From Chamaecyparis obtusa (lineage: Eukaryota > Streptophyta > Pinopsida > Cupressales > Cupressaceae), in NCBI GenBank assembly GCA_027943335.1, contig BSBK01007848.1:248001-312000 (forward strand): 64,000 bases of DNA, read 5' to 3'. A program made the translations under genes and the position numbers. Shown one piece after another: positions 1 through 12,173 of this stretch (the first letter of the stretch is position 1; every line of letters begins with the position of its first letter). The notes below the pieces were generated by a model. It searched no databases. It worked only from the letters and a program-made list of their open reading frames with translations, and had not been told where the DNA came from.

Positions 1-604
1 ATTACCTAATTTCACTGAATCTGTATTTGACATATATACATTGTCCATACACTACACAATTTCCTGCCTGAACTGAATCGTATTTGACATATTCACATTC
101 TGAATACGCTACACGATTTCCTGCTTTCACTGAACCTGTATTTGACATATACACACTGTGTATACGCTACACAATTTCCTGCTTGGACTGAGTCTGTATT
201 TGACATATTCACATTGTGTATACGTTACATAATTTCCTGCTTTCACTGAATCTGTATTTGACATATTCACATTGTGTATACGCTACACAATTTCCTGCCT
301 GAACTGAATCGTATTTGACAGATTCACATTGTGTATACGCTACACAATTTCCTGCTTGCACTGAATCTGTATTTGACATATTCACATTGTGTATACGGCT
401 CACAATTTCCTGCTTTCTCTGAATATGTATTTGACATATATGCACTGTGTATACGGTACACAATTTCCTGCTTTTACTGGATCTGTATTTGACATATATG
501 CACTGTGTATACGCTACAAAATTTCCTGCTTGCACTGAATCTGTATTTGACATATTCACATTGTGTATACGCTACACAAGTTTCCGCTTTTACTGAATAT
601 ATTT
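1..604. repeat. 58-bp tandem minisatellite, about 10 copies
   Basis: About ten head-to-tail units contain the core TTTCCTGCTT, CTGAATCTGTATTTGACATA and a TTCACATTGTGTATACGCTA-type segment. The word ATTTCCTGC recurs at about 58, 116, 174, 232, 290, 347, 405, 463 and 521, a spacing of 57-58 bp. Units differ by a few substitutions and single-base indels. The array is already under way at base 1, so its left end lies outside the window. Reading frames across it, up to 116 codons on the minus strand, are by-products of the period and show repeated peptides, not a protein. Confidence 0.95.
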
Positions 605-1637
605 TTGCGTGAATGTAGATGTCGCTGTCGAGCTCTCCTGTGTTCCGAAATTTCCTAGTGGGGCAGCTTAACTGCAATAAAGAGAGAGGGCTTTTGGACA
701 GTATTTTAGTGCGTTGGTGTTATGCATGAAGAGCATTTAGCTTTCATGCAAAGGTTTTTTTAAGATGAAAAGTTCTTTTAGAGCTTGTCAGTGCTGCAGC
801 CTTTAGTGCTGTCAGGTATACGATGTTTTTTTTTGGAAAAAACAGTCATTAATCAATGAAGGAACAGAGCTGAATATTACGGTCAGTATACTATATCTTT
901 TATCTCTCAGTTCTGCTTTTATTTTCCAGCATAATGTAGGAGATGTTCTGACAAATACTTCTGATTTTCCAGTATTATGCAAGAGTAGTTTAATGTAAGT
1001 GTTGGAACCCGTGACCTTCTACTTGTCCTACTGTTTCTTAATGGAGATCGTTGAGAACTTGCCCACAATAGAAATGAGATTTAAGCTGATGGAAAATGGA
1101 TTAAGACTTGTCTTCTGGGTAAATCCTTTTAATTCCTTCTAAGAATTCTCGTAGCATTTGAAGTGCAAATAATGGTGAAGTGGATTACTCTTATGATTTT
1201 TCTTCAAGTTTGATTCATGTGAGAAAGTATGAAATAAATGGCGGATTCAAGGATAGCAAGGTGAATAAATAGAGTTGAGAAGAACTTGTGATGCTAAGTA
1301 CAAGATAAGGTGAAATGATTAGTACACTCAGCTTTCATGTGTCACAGGTTGAATTTGTAATCTTATTTTTAGGATAGTTTCATCTCCTTTATCAAATTGA
1401 TGTTCGAAGTGTAGAATGCAATCAGTTTGGAGTTGATTAATGTTAAAAATTAAGGGAATAAATATGTATATAGTAGTATGTCGGCAAGGTAGGGGTAGGT
1501 GAGGATATTGATTATTTATGTAAAATAATTTATTAACTTAGAAATGACATGATCTGAATGGGAAATATGTAGATGGATGATTAAAGTTAAAATTCTTGTT
1601 ATTAGTAATTTTATATTTCTTGTATCTATTTTTTTAG

Positions 1638-1641
<4 letters not shown>
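605..1641. other. non-coding stretch, no gene seen
   Basis: AT-rich sequence without a sustained reading frame or recognisable element on either strand. I see no tRNA, rRNA or element end in it. Confidence 0.6.

Positions 1642-1677
<36 letters not shown>
1642..1677. repeat. (TA)n microsatellite
   Basis: An uninterrupted run of alternating T and A of about 35 bases. Confidence 0.95.
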
Positions 1678-1680
<3 letters not shown>

Positions 1681-1756
1681 TAGAATAGTACTTCAAAAAT
1701 TTTCATGTAAATTTTGAAATGATGTTTAAATGCTAAAATATTAATATTAAAATTTT

Positions 1757-2234
1757 AAATCTATAAAATGAATCTTCGATATCTAAAGATGCACATGACA
1801 ATGAGTGTGAAAGGAAATATTAAGCACCATATTTTAAAATCACAGATGAGCTACTCTTTTATAATGAAATCTATAATATTGTAGCATAAACATCTTATGG
1901 CCTCAATCTAATGTAGGGAGCTAAACTAGTGTTGAAGACATGTTATGTTGTTTTGTGTATTAATACTAAAGATTATTACTAATGAAAATTTTTGTAGGCT
2001 TATACTTTCTTATCTATTTTTCAAATAAACATAGAAACATAATAAATATTAATAAAAACAATTCATGTAAAATTTGAAATCTATAAAAGAAATCTTTAAT
2101 ATCTAAAAATGCACATGGCAATGAGTGTGAAGGAAATGTTAAGCTACCATGTTTTAAAAATAATAGATGGACTACCTCTTTACAATGAAGCCCATAATAT
2201 TATATATTAGTCAAATCCAATATAGGGAGATAAA
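1757..2234. repeat. diverged direct duplication (two copies about 320 bp apart)
   Basis: 1757-1926 and 2077-2234 are two diverged copies of one block. Both start AAATCTATAAAA, share GCACATG(A/G)CAATGAGTGTG, and end in a TAGGGAG-type segment. The intervening DNA is AT-rich. No coding potential is seen. Confidence 0.8.
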
Positions 2235-3568
2235 TGACCCCACTAAGACATGAATATAACTTATGTTAGTGTTTTGATTCACCCTTCAAGAACAACTCAA
2301 ATTTCAAATATGTGCAAAAATGTTTTAGATTTCAAGAGAACAACCCTTAAAGTGCCACGTAAATAATTGGTATGTAGATAATTGACGAATTAGTTGATTT
2401 GAAATTTTACAATAGATGTTTAGAAGCATAGTTTGATTTTGTCAAAAATAAATTAAAAATTGTTTGAAGTTTCATATATTTGACTAATTAGTTGATTTTA
2501 AGTTTCATAGTTTATTAATTAATTGTAAAGAATGTTAATTTTTTTATGTTAAATTAATTGGTTTATTTAAATTAAATTACAATATTATTAATATAAATAA
2601 TTTAAAATTAGTCACATTAAGCTAAATCTAAATTGCTCTATTTTATCAATTTCGTATTAAAAAAATTATAATAATATATATTATTGATTAAGTATTTAAA
2701 TATAATATAATTATATATACAATATTATTTGTATAATTATAAAACAATATTAATATTATTTATCTATTATATTTTTCATACAGAGAAATTTCATCAGCCT
2801 TTGAGTTGTGCCTAGAATAATGCAATATGGCTAAAAAAGTGGAAATAACTATTCACATTTCACATTCCTAAAATCTTGTGTATAAGACCTCATTTGATCT
2901 AGCCAATCAAATGATAGAGAAATGATTTTTATAAATTATAAACTTAAAAATATTGCATTTAAACTTCACAAAATCTAAATTTATGAAAAAATACAAAATA
3001 TAATAAATTCTTATTGGGAAAAAGAGTTTCATTTAATCACTAGTTAACACTAAAAAACCAAAAATTGATACAATAGTACTTAGCCTACGGGCAAGTACTA
3101 ATAAGAGGAAGACATACAAATTAATCTTTAAAAAGTAAAAACACATATTCCTTTATTCAAACTAAAATAAAGTTAGATGATTATTAGAACTATCAAATAA
3201 ATAACAGTACACATGAATAAACAAATTGAACAAAAGAGTTATATTAAAATCCACATTTATTTTTTATAATGAAAATAAAAATACAAAGTTTGAAATATTT
3301 AAGAAAGTTATAGAATTTAGTAGTCATATAATAACATAAAGTTATTTCTAAATAATAATCTTAGTAAAATGTAGCATAAATTTATTATTTAATATTTTAA
3401 GTTAATTCTAAATAATAATCTTAGTAAAAGATAGGCATGCATTTATTATTTAATAATTTAAGTACCAATATATTTTATTTATAGGTTATTACAAGATTTA
3501 AGTTCTTACAAAATTATAATCTTCCACAAATAGATAGCTATTCTTGAATTTTGAATAGTATGCTTGGC
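2235..3568. other. very AT-rich non-coding stretch with a 60-bp tandem pair
   Basis: No reading frame or element was recognised. 3341-3400 and 3401-3460 are two tandem copies of a 60-bp unit beginning GTTA(T/A)TTCTAAATAATAATC. The only structure at the right end is the 5' copy of the LINE target-site duplication. Confidence 0.65.
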
Positions 3569-3582
3569 AAAAATGTCTAGTA
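3569..3582 (+). repeat. target-site duplication, 5' copy (LINE at 3583-9548)
   Basis: AAAAATGTCTAGTA here is repeated exactly at 9549-9562. The repeat starts with an A-run and the distal copy follows the A-rich LINE tail, as expected for target-primed insertion by an L1-type endonuclease. Confidence 0.9.
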
Positions 3583-3791
3583 GAAGTCAGCGAATTATTT
3601 ATCAAAATTTTATTTCTAAAAGCAATATAAAGAAAGGCTTTGCTTAGTGAATTAGCGAATTTTGTGAATTTTGCAAAGGCTGCTTTACGGTGGCGATCTC
3701 CAGCAGGTTTGAATGGAGCGGCGGGAGATAGCTGGAAGTCCCCGATCGCAATGTCAGTCCAGGTGTACTCCTCTCCAACCTCTGCTTTAAT

Positions 3792-5403
3792 ATGGTTGAT
3801 TTTCTTGGTTCTCAATCTCCCTCGCTCTACAGCTCGGTAGAGTCTGTACCCCCTAACCCCTCTCCCACTGTGTCGAAGGACATTGACATTAATGGCATCT
3901 CTGTTAATACCCCTAACCCTACTTGTAAACCAAAAACATTTTCTGAAGCAGTGGCCAATACAACCGGTGTTGTCGATGAGAAAGCCAAGTTTAACCTTGC
4001 AGGTGCCAGTGCCCATGATGCCACTGTTCTCGGTAAGTGCTCTATGGTTCCTTCGACCCCTTTCTCCATCGCTCCTAATCCTGAAATGCTTGCTGAGATT
4101 ATTAAGGAGAAGAATAGGTTAAAGAATACTGCGATTTTCTTTTCTGCTGTTGAACTTGATAAGTGTCCTCGAAAATTTCTTGATGACTGGTTTCACAATT
4201 TTTGGAATCTCAAAATGGGCTTTCACTTTTCTTTTTGCCGACAAATCCAGAAGGGTTTATTTGTGATCTTCTTTGTTACTCATGAATCTCAAGTTGAAGT
4301 CCTAAAAAAGCAGTATTGGACCATAGGATCCACTTCTTTTTGTGCTTTGGCTTGGTCTCTTGAGGCTATGCACGAAGAAGTTCTTGCCCTTTCGGCCCCT
4401 AGATGGATACTGGTTAAAAATGTCCCCCCTTTTTATGGTGATTCTTGCCTTAATTGCTTGAGCCATTGGGCAAAACCATCTGAATGGATGACACTGTTAG
4501 GCTAGTGTCGCATATGGATGCTAGAGTCCTAATCTCTTTGCAACTAGGGAAGGAAATCCCTCCTGACATCTTTGTTAACATCATGGAAGAAACTTTTGTG
4601 TGCCCTACTGAAATATTGGGAGCTCTAAATGCTTGTTTCTTATGTTGGAAATAGGGCCACCTTAGAAAGGATTGCCCCATTATTAAAAAGAATCAGAACC
4701 CTACTAAAATCCCTCAACCCGCTAATCCGACCAACCCTAATTTGCCTCCTTCTGTTAACAAAAACACACAAGAGGAAACTGCCTCCAAACCTCCTCCTAC
4801 TCTTGATTTAGCCTCTCCTACTCCCCATACTGCTCAAATCTCTTTCCCTTTTTCGGACATGGCTATTGATGAGGCAAACACTGACGATGGCTTCCAAACT
4901 CTCAACAAAAAAAGAATTCGAAAGGGTAATAACATTAACCATCCTAGAACTTTGAATCCTGCTTCCTCGAGAAATCTCCTTCCCCAAAGTCCTCTTGTTA
5001 TCCCTCTTGTGGTTGAAATTAGTAGTGACAACCCTCCTTGCTCCCTTGTTGTTTGTTCGAACAACTCCAGCTTGAATATCTCTTTAGGAGCATTTTGGAA
5101 GCTATCGCAAAAAGTTTTTAAAGAACTAAGTGATGATTGTTCTTTAGAAATCATCCCTGCTATTAACAACCCCCCGGTATGCCCTCTATGGAAGTGGACT
5201 CCCAATCCGAAAATGAAGATGATCCTAAAACTGATACCCTTGCTTCGAAACGTAGGGGAAGGCCTCTAGGATCTAAGAATAAAGCCTCTAGTAAGAAAAT
5301 AGGGGATAGTTCTACCAAGTCTTTACCCTCAGCTGATGAAACTGGTGTTGCGTGCCCTACTCCCTCTAATGTTTCCTCAAGAATTGTATATCTTGGAATG
5401 TGA
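3792..5403 (+). pseudogene. LINE ORF1: DUF4283-like, CCHC knuckle, AT-hook-like tail
   Basis: ORF1 proteins bind element RNA. The first frame opens at the ATG at 3792 and runs to a stop at 4503. The reading then continues in another frame with a C-x2-C-x4-H-x4-C knuckle (CFLCWK, stop, GHLRKDC) around 4632-4675, where a TAG interrupts the knuckle. A Pro/Ser/Asn-rich linker follows. The last frame (5179-5403) contains KRRGRPLGSKNK, an AT-hook-like basic motif. Its end overlaps the start of ORF2. At least two frame changes and the TAG make it non-functional. The family assignment rests on the knuckle, the basic tail and the position ahead of ORF2. Confidence 0.8.
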
Positions 5404-8400
5404 GGGGTCTTGAATCCCCGGATAGGAAATTTGTGACTAAGCGTTTTCTTAATTCTTTTAGCTCTATGGATTTCCTCATGTTGCAAGAAGTTAAAGCCAT
5501 CGGTTTCATGCCTGAAACCAACCTTAACTTTATATGGAATAATGAGATCAAATTTTGCACTAATCATAATAGAGGCAGAGGTGGAATTGCTCTCCTCATC
5601 AGCCCTAAATGGGGGAATTATATAACTACCAATGGCACCTCACCCTGCCAGAGAGCTGTCTAGATTACTATTAATCATAATAATAACATCTTTGGCATTT
5701 TCTCTATTTATGCCCCCAATGACTCTAAGGAGAGGGGTAATCTTTGGAAATGGATGACTACCCTCCTTGATATCCCCTGGTTGATTGGAGGAGATTTTAA
5801 TATGGTTGAGTCCTAGCAAGATAAATCTGGAGGTAACCCTTTCGTTTGGAAAGATAATGAAAAGGTTCATTGGAACAAGTTAATTAATACTAAGACTCTG
5901 TTAGACCCTTTAGCTGGCAATAAGGCCTCTAACCCCGGGATATGGCACACATGGTGCAACTTCCAATAGGGCCACTCCCGGATCTATTCCAGACTTGACC
6001 ATTTTTATGGTAACAAGAATGTCTTCTCCTTCCTCCCTGACAACCAGAATAGCATTGTCCTTGTTACGGCCACTACCCTCTCTGACCACCATCCCATTTT
6101 TACCCGTGTCAGCCTCAACTTCGCCCATGTTCACCCTAGGATGTCTAATCCCAAATTCATTCTGAATACCAGTCTCCTTCTTGATGAAGATATCCTTGAT
6201 GCCATTTAGATTATTTGCAATATCAATAAGGTTAATTTCCCTGACTTCTCCAAGATTGATAGATGGAAGGTCAATCTCCCACCTTGGCAATGTCTCCTCA
6301 AAACCATTGGTCAAAAGAATGCTAAGGATTATAGGTTCATTGAAAAATGTCTCTCCTTTGATCTCCAAGAGGCCGAGAGCAATGTTCAGAATGATTCCTC
6401 CAATATTGACCTTGTCTCCCAGGTGATCTCTGCTAAGGATGCCTTGAGGAAAAACCAACAATTTAGAATCTGTGGTGCTAAAATCAGATCTCGTGCTCAT
6501 TGGATCCAAAACGGGGACCATGGTTCCAAATTTTTCTTTAACCTTTTAAAGAAAAAGCAAACCAAGGAGTCTATTGACAGACTCCTAATTGACAACCATG
6601 ATATCTCGGATCCTATTATCATTAACCAAGCCTTTGCTGATTACTACAGGAGTCTCTTCACCTTTGAGGACTCTAAGGAGGCTGCTGATCTTAGGAATAA
6701 GTGTAAACTTCTTATCCCCAATAAACTGGATAATGATGATATTACTATCTTATCTAAGGATATCTCTTTGGATGAGGTAGAAAATGCTATCAATTCTCTC
6801 AGTAATGATAAAGCCCTCAGCCCTGATGGGCTCCCTGTTGAATTTTATAAGGCCAATATTAGTTGGATCTATAAGGATTTACATGACATTTATTTGGAAG
6901 CTTTGGCTAATGGTTCCCTTGGCCCTGAGTTTAACAGTGGCATCATTAAACTTCTTCCCAAGGATGGGGACAAAGCTCTTATAAAAAATTGGAGGCCTAT
7001 CACCCTCCTCAATGTTTCCTATTTGATTTTGGCCAAGATCCTGGCCCTTGGACTTGTTCATATCCTTCCTAAGTTTGTTTGTGCTACCCAGACTAGTTTT
7101 ATCAAAGGTAGATATATTTTGGAAAACTTAATTACTAGTTGGAAAGCCATGGATTGGGCGAAGTGCTCTCATTGAAGAACTCTGCGATGTTACTCCTAGA
7201 CTTCAAAAAATCCTATGATAGGGTTGAGTGGAATTTTATCATCATGATGCTTGAAGCCTTTGGTTTCCCGGCCTTCTTCTGTAACTTAGTTCGGGTTCTG
7301 CTTAATGATGCCTCTGCCCAGGTGGAGGTCAATGGTTCCCTCTCCAATCCCTTTCCCCTTGGTCGATCTATCAGACAAGGATGTCCCTTAGCCCCTACTC
7401 TGTTTGTCATAGCTTCAGAAGCCCTTTACTATATCCTTAGGGACAATACGCTTTCTCCTGTTGTTAGAGGCCTTTATCTTCCTAACAATGATGAGCTTAT
7501 TAACTGTCAGTTTGCTGATGATACTACCTTATTTTTTGAGCTTACCAACAATAACTTTGAAGCCTTGCAAACCAAGCTTAATATGTTCTGTTCTATCTCT
7601 GGTGCTCGTATTTCCCAATCCAAATCCATTTGCCTAGAGTGGGAAGAGCAACCTCCTATTTGGTTCAATCAGTATAACTTCCAATGGGGTGGACCTCAGA
7701 AAATTGTTAAATATTTAGGTATCCCCTTCTCTGTTGAGCCTTCCCTCAAAGACATGTGGTCTTGGATTAAGGAAAAAATTAATAAGAAGTTGAATAAGTG
7801 GCATAACATATCTTTATCTCTTGCTAATAGGATTCAAGTCTGTCAAAAGATGTTGTCTTCATATAGCATATACTACTCCTCTGCTTGGATGTTCAGTAAT
7901 TACCAAATTTTGGAAATTCAAAAGGCCATTAGAAGCTTCCTCTGGTCTGATGGTAAAGGCAATAGAAAAATGCATGCGGTCAAATGAGACTGGTGTCATA
8001 CTGACAAACTCCTTGGGGGGTCAGGGCTTAAAGACCTTAAAACTTAAGGTATTGCTTTATCCGCCAAATGGATCTTTCATTCTATGAATGGAAACGATCC
8101 TTGAAAAGTGTTGGTTAGGCATAATATTGAAAGAGGCTTTCCTAAAAAAGCTAGAACTTGGAGAAATCTCCTTTTTTGTGACCTAATTGTTGGCAACTTC
8201 CCGATCATTGTCCAAGGCTTTGCTATTTTCAGATCCATCTGGAGAGCCTGGGACCATGTCAGGAATTTTGTCACCAATAAGGATTTCCATGATGCTAAGA
8301 ATCTATATGGTGAAAGATCCATTTGGTGGAACTTGCACATGGCTGGTAAACCCCTAGCCCTTTCCCAAGGATGTTTTGCTAGGCTGTGGGATAAACTGGG

Positions 8401-9412
8401 GATCTCCTAGCTTGTTGATCTTTTTGAAAATGATAAACTCATCAATTGGGATGAGCTTAAGAACAGATTTAATATTCCGGACTCCCAAAAGAAGACTTAT
8501 AACATGATTGTCAAGGCTACTAAGGACCTGCCTTCTGACTGTCATGTGGACTCTCATAGATACTTAAAGCGCAAATGGCCGGATCGGGTCATTATGGCTA
8601 ATCTCAAAGCCAATAATATCTATAGAATCATTGATCATAATGAAAATATTATAAATCATATCAATACTGTTTGGTATTCTTCTCTTGATGCTGTGTCTTG
8701 GAAGAAGTATTTTGATATTCTCTGGAAAGGTCATGTTGAGCCTAAAATTAGATGTTTTAAGTGTCTGACTCTGCTTGACAGACTCCCTATTAGAAAAGAT
8801 GGTCACACTATTGATATTTGCAGTCTTTGCAAACTTCCTGAAACTGGTAGACATATCCTCTTTGATTGCATTTTTGCTAAAGAAATCTGGAACATGTTTG
8901 GTATTTTTTACCCTTTAAATGTGAATATTCTGGAAATGGTTATTGGGCATATTGATGGGCTTAAAAATGATGCTAATTTATTTTGGAATATGTTGTCTTC
9001 TAACATCCTCTAGCAGATCTGGAAGTGCAGGAATGAGGAAAGTTATCAAAGCAACCCTAGAATCCTTACTGAGTTTTTTCGAAAACTCACATTTTTAAAA
9101 ATCTTTCTTCAGGTCCACACAACAATGATGATGGAGAAAGACAAGCTGAGGAGATTCTTGAAAGATGGGCACGCCACATTCTTTGTCTATGAGTTGAAGC
9201 ATGGTTACGAGTGGAGGAGGAATTTTGATGACCTTCAAATGTTTGAACGAACTTGCAAAAGGCTGAACCAAGAGATCAGGAAGAATATTAATTCCAGGAA
9301 AGATGAAATATTCATGCTTACACAAATCCAGGAGCGTAAGAACATAGTTTGGATGGAGGGTCCTCTTGGTTGGACTACTGGGGTTGATACCCATTATGAT
9401 GTCTTACACTAG
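5370..9412 (+). pseudogene. LINE ORF2: APE-type endonuclease and reverse transcriptase
   Basis: ORF2 nicks target DNA and copies the element RNA. The reading opens with the SWNVRGL signature at about 5390. The endonuclease includes LMLQE, GGDFN (about 5790) and SDHHPIF (about 6090). The reverse transcriptase follows: WRPITLLN at about 6990, then, after a frameshift near 7160, LLDFKKSYDRV, RQGCPLAPTLF and the catalytic FADD at 7511-7522. A C/H cluster (CSLCKLPETGRHILFDC, about 8820-8870) matches the zinc-binding region that follows RT in plant LINEs. Stops include TAG at about 5661, 5814, 5969, 6207, 8409 and 9012, plus several TGA/TAA near 7987-8103. No RNase H motifs were found. The frame ends at 9412. 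Confidence 0.92.
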
Positions 9413-9548
9413 TAGTTCTTTTCCTTCTTCTTTCTTTTTTTATGAGTCTATATACATGATACCCTGAGTTCGTGGTGAGGTTGGGCCTCTTTTTTTGATA
9501 CTCTCGGTGGATACTTTTTTTGTATTTGACCTACCTATATTTAATATA

Positions 9549-9562
9549 AAAAATGTCTAGTA
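9549..9562 (+). repeat. target-site duplication, 3' copy (LINE)
   Basis: Exact copy of 3569-3582 immediately after the A-rich LINE tail. Confidence 0.9.
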
Positions 9563-10118
9563 ACATCATCTGAAATTATTATGAATCTTTTAATCCTAAA
9601 CCCATTTAGTAAAGACAAAGTATCCATAAGGACTTGAATTTATAACACGGATTCCTTTTTAGAACTGATGTTAGATATTAACCAATTCCTAATTTTCTTC
9701 TTAGACATGTCTCATAACAATAAACGACTCATCCAATTTAAGGCACTCCAAGCATATCCTTTGCCTATCTATTCAAATATCAATCAACACTTCCCATGCT
9801 CAATGTATATTTAATTTTCATTAACAAAAATGAAAAAAAGGAAAACCAGAATGAAAAATGATATTATCCAATTTCATCCAACATAGCCTTCTTATCTCTT
9901 GATATGATAACAACTTCATCAAGAAGACAACAACCTCATCAAGAAGTTGAACTAAGTAAATGCACGAACTTCTCTACCAGTAGTGACAACACTTTTCTCA
10001 TTTAACTTAATGAACCAAGATTATTATCAAGTTTGTGATTTTCTACGTAGCCCTCGTAGGTTGAGACCATACCTATCATTCATTCTCCAACTCTAAAATC
10101 TCATCACTCGCTACATTC
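9563..10118. other. non-coding stretch
   Basis: No reading frame or element was recognised. This is the right half of the pre-insertion locus. A small local duplication of an ACAAC(T/C)TCATCAAGAAG word occurs near 9908-9943. Confidence 0.6.
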
Positions 10119-11454
10119 CTATGGTAATAAAAATTTAAAGTCCATCCAAAACCTTAAACCCATATCACTATTTTTTCCACAGTCCAGCTTTGTTTTCTTA
10201 GCTCTATTCTGGCTAATTCCCGAATCCCGCATCTCCCCACACCCTCCTTCATTCTTTCCTACCTGTAGAGGGGTTTCATCTATGATTTTCAGCTCTCCAT
10301 CCAACATTGTATCTTCTTCCAACAATGCCAACTGGAGGCTATCTTCCATTGTGAAACCTTCAACATGTGATTCCAAATGTCTTTCCTAGTTATCATTCTC
10401 CTCAAATGGGACACCTAAATCTGAAAAGACTTCATCCCTATTTGGAGTATATGGGAAATTTCCTTCAATAATTTCAACCATGTTAAGGCTTGGAGAGTTT
10501 TCCCCATTATTACCGTCCATTATGAGAGACGAACCCCTGTTCATGATCGCTTCAAACTCATCTACCAGTTTTCTCTTTTGATTAAAATTCTTCTCTGTAT
10601 GGAATCTAGAAACATTCCTCACCCCCTCTCTGCTATATTTATTTCCCCGTGGAGAAGGATCGAGGTTAGGCTTGACAAAATTGAAACCCTTAGAATAGCT
10701 CGAGCTGATGTCTTGTGTAAAAAGGCATTTTCCAGTAGGGTTTCTAGGAATTTCTACAATCCTCTATTGCGAATTGCCAAATTCTGTGACAACTTCTAAA
10801 ATGTCTGTAAAGTCTCTAACCAAGTGCTTTGCTACAAGTATATCTGCATTCTCAGTTTTGACATTAAGGAAATCTTCATTAATTTCCAAACGGGTTCCCA
10901 AAGCATGTCCTATGTAGATCAGAGCATCCATACCCAAAAATTCTGTTAGAAGATTATCCAATCATATTAGAGATTTCTGAATCTAATGGTTAGGAAGGCG
11001 GTGTACACTTACCTTTCCTTCAGAGGCTTTCAACCACCAATCCATGATTTTTGCATCCGATCTACCCTCTCCACTCCATTTTGCAAAGAAGGCTTTATCT
11101 CTCATTTTGTCTACTATTTTTGCCGATATAACCGTCATAATTGTCATTGTTTTGGAGTTGTTTTCTTCTTCTCCTCATCCCTGGGAAACTTGTCTTTGTT
11201 GATAGATTGTTTTCTCACCCACCTCTTATCTGGTTGATTAACATTTCACCTGCGACCTCTGTTATGATTATTCTGCCATCTGTTGGAATGGTCTCTCTAT
11301 CTGCCAGAATTTTCTTGGCACCAAGTGGTATGGCATTCGTTCGGGTGGCCACCTCAAGAATCCCCCGCTGTCTCCTCTCAATCCTGGCTAGATGTTTGGT
11401 GTTAAAACCATCTTTCTGCACAGGGAATCTGGCTATTTTGATAATATCGTGCAA
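10119..11454 (-). pseudogene. LINE ORF1-like (DUF4283-type) relic
   Basis: The minus strand carries a mostly continuous reading from about 11100 to 10386, starting with an FFAKWSGEG-type segment. It has LDNLLTEFLGMDALIYIGHA and a VAKHLVRDF segment (about 10960-10830) arranged as in the DUF4283 region of plant LINE ORF1. A more decayed acidic C-terminal part extends to 10119, and an N-terminal piece lies at 11454-11215. Only two or three stops interrupt the central part. No endonuclease or RT follows on the minus strand. The assignment is by pattern recognition only; another DUF4283 protein is possible. Confidence 0.5.
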
Positions 11455-11477
11455 TCAAAGCATTCAAGAAGAAAGGT

Positions 11478-12085
11478 GAGTTTAAGGCATTTTGTCAAAC
11501 AGTTCAGGTGCCTTGTCCATGCTTCTGCATTTGGCACATCCTACAATAATTCATTATTCACATCCTACAATAATTCATTCAATGATAACAAATTTCTTAG
11601 AGGCATTCTGTCAAACAGTTCATGTGCCTTGTCTACGCTTCTGCAACTTGTATACCCGACAATCAAGTCATTCAATGGAAACAAAATTTCTGGGAGGCAT
11701 CCTGTCAAATAGTTCATGTTCCTGGGCTATGGTTACCCACTTTGCATACATCTGCCAGGGTAGTTGCAGGTACAACATCTACGAAATTCTTCCATCATTC
11801 ATTGTGAGATGGATGTCCATACCCTGTTCCAAAGCTCCTATTTTCCCACAGGCTATGAGGTAGATGGCAGAGGTTGCAGATTCTAGGTTTACACCTGCCA
11901 ATTGCATTTGGTTTTAAGTTACTAAATCCTTTTCAACAAATGCATTTTGTGCATATCCTGCAATCATAGGATTCGATTAGACTACATTTCTTCAAGGTAT
12001 GTGATCAAACAATTCACTAACTTGTCTATGCTTCCACATTTCTGCATAAATGTTTACCAGAGCATTGCAATTCAAGTTATATGAT
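11478..12085 (-). pseudogene. pentatricopeptide repeat (PPR) protein fragment
   Basis: PPR proteins bind organellar RNA. Reading the minus strand from 12085, several degenerate 30-36-residue motifs can be seen: NALVNIYA, ELFDHIP, MIAGYAQNAF, QMQLAGVNLESATSA, ACGKIGALEQGMDIH, QMYAK and ELFDRMPPRNF. The last of these, AHELFDRMP, recurs in three adjacent copies at about 11700, 11610 and 11500. This is the alternating motif order of plant PLS-type PPR proteins. Stops and frame changes occur in almost every motif and neither end of a gene is present, so it is a truncated relic. The family is clear; the member cannot be named. Confidence 0.85.
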
Positions 12086-12089
12086 CTAT

Positions 12090-12173
12090 TTTATGTTGAG
12101 TATCTTGGTTTTGTTAAACGTTTGGGAAGAATTTATGTTGAGTATCTTGATTTTGTTAAACGTTTGGGAAGAA
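12090..12173. repeat. 42-bp tandem duplication
   Basis: Two almost identical 42-bp copies, 12090-12131 and 12132-12173, each starting TTTATGTTGAGTATCTTG, with one difference seen. It lies just upstream of the PPR relic on that gene's strand. Confidence 0.9.

Larger units (their letters stand above)
3583..9548 (+). mobile_element. near full-length L1-clade LINE (non-LTR retrotransposon), inactive
   Basis: The element is about 6.0 kb and is bounded by a perfect 14-bp direct repeat. Order: 5' untranslated region (3583-3791), ORF1 with a DUF4283-like region and CCHC knuckle, ORF2 with endonuclease and reverse transcriptase, then a 3' region ending in an A-rich tail (TTTAATATAAAAAA). Both frames are broken by several stops and at least one frameshift, so the copy is dead. 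Unlike the LINEs at 42.6-46.2 kb and 49.4-53.5 kb, I see no RNase H domain after the zinc-binding region, so it belongs to a different LINE lineage. The perfect duplication suggests a younger insertion than the stop content alone would imply. Confidence 0.92.

Noticed and set aside
1..604. CRISPR-like regular repeats
   Set aside because: Units are contiguous with no unique spacers, and everything else in the window is plant.
209..677. Open frames on the minus strand across the first 700 bp
   Set aside because: They consist of repeated peptides from a 58-bp tandem repeat and have no independent support.
3498..4016. 172-codon minus-strand frame overlapping the LINE start
   Set aside because: It spans the insertion boundary at 3583 and is antisense to ORF1, so it is a shadow.
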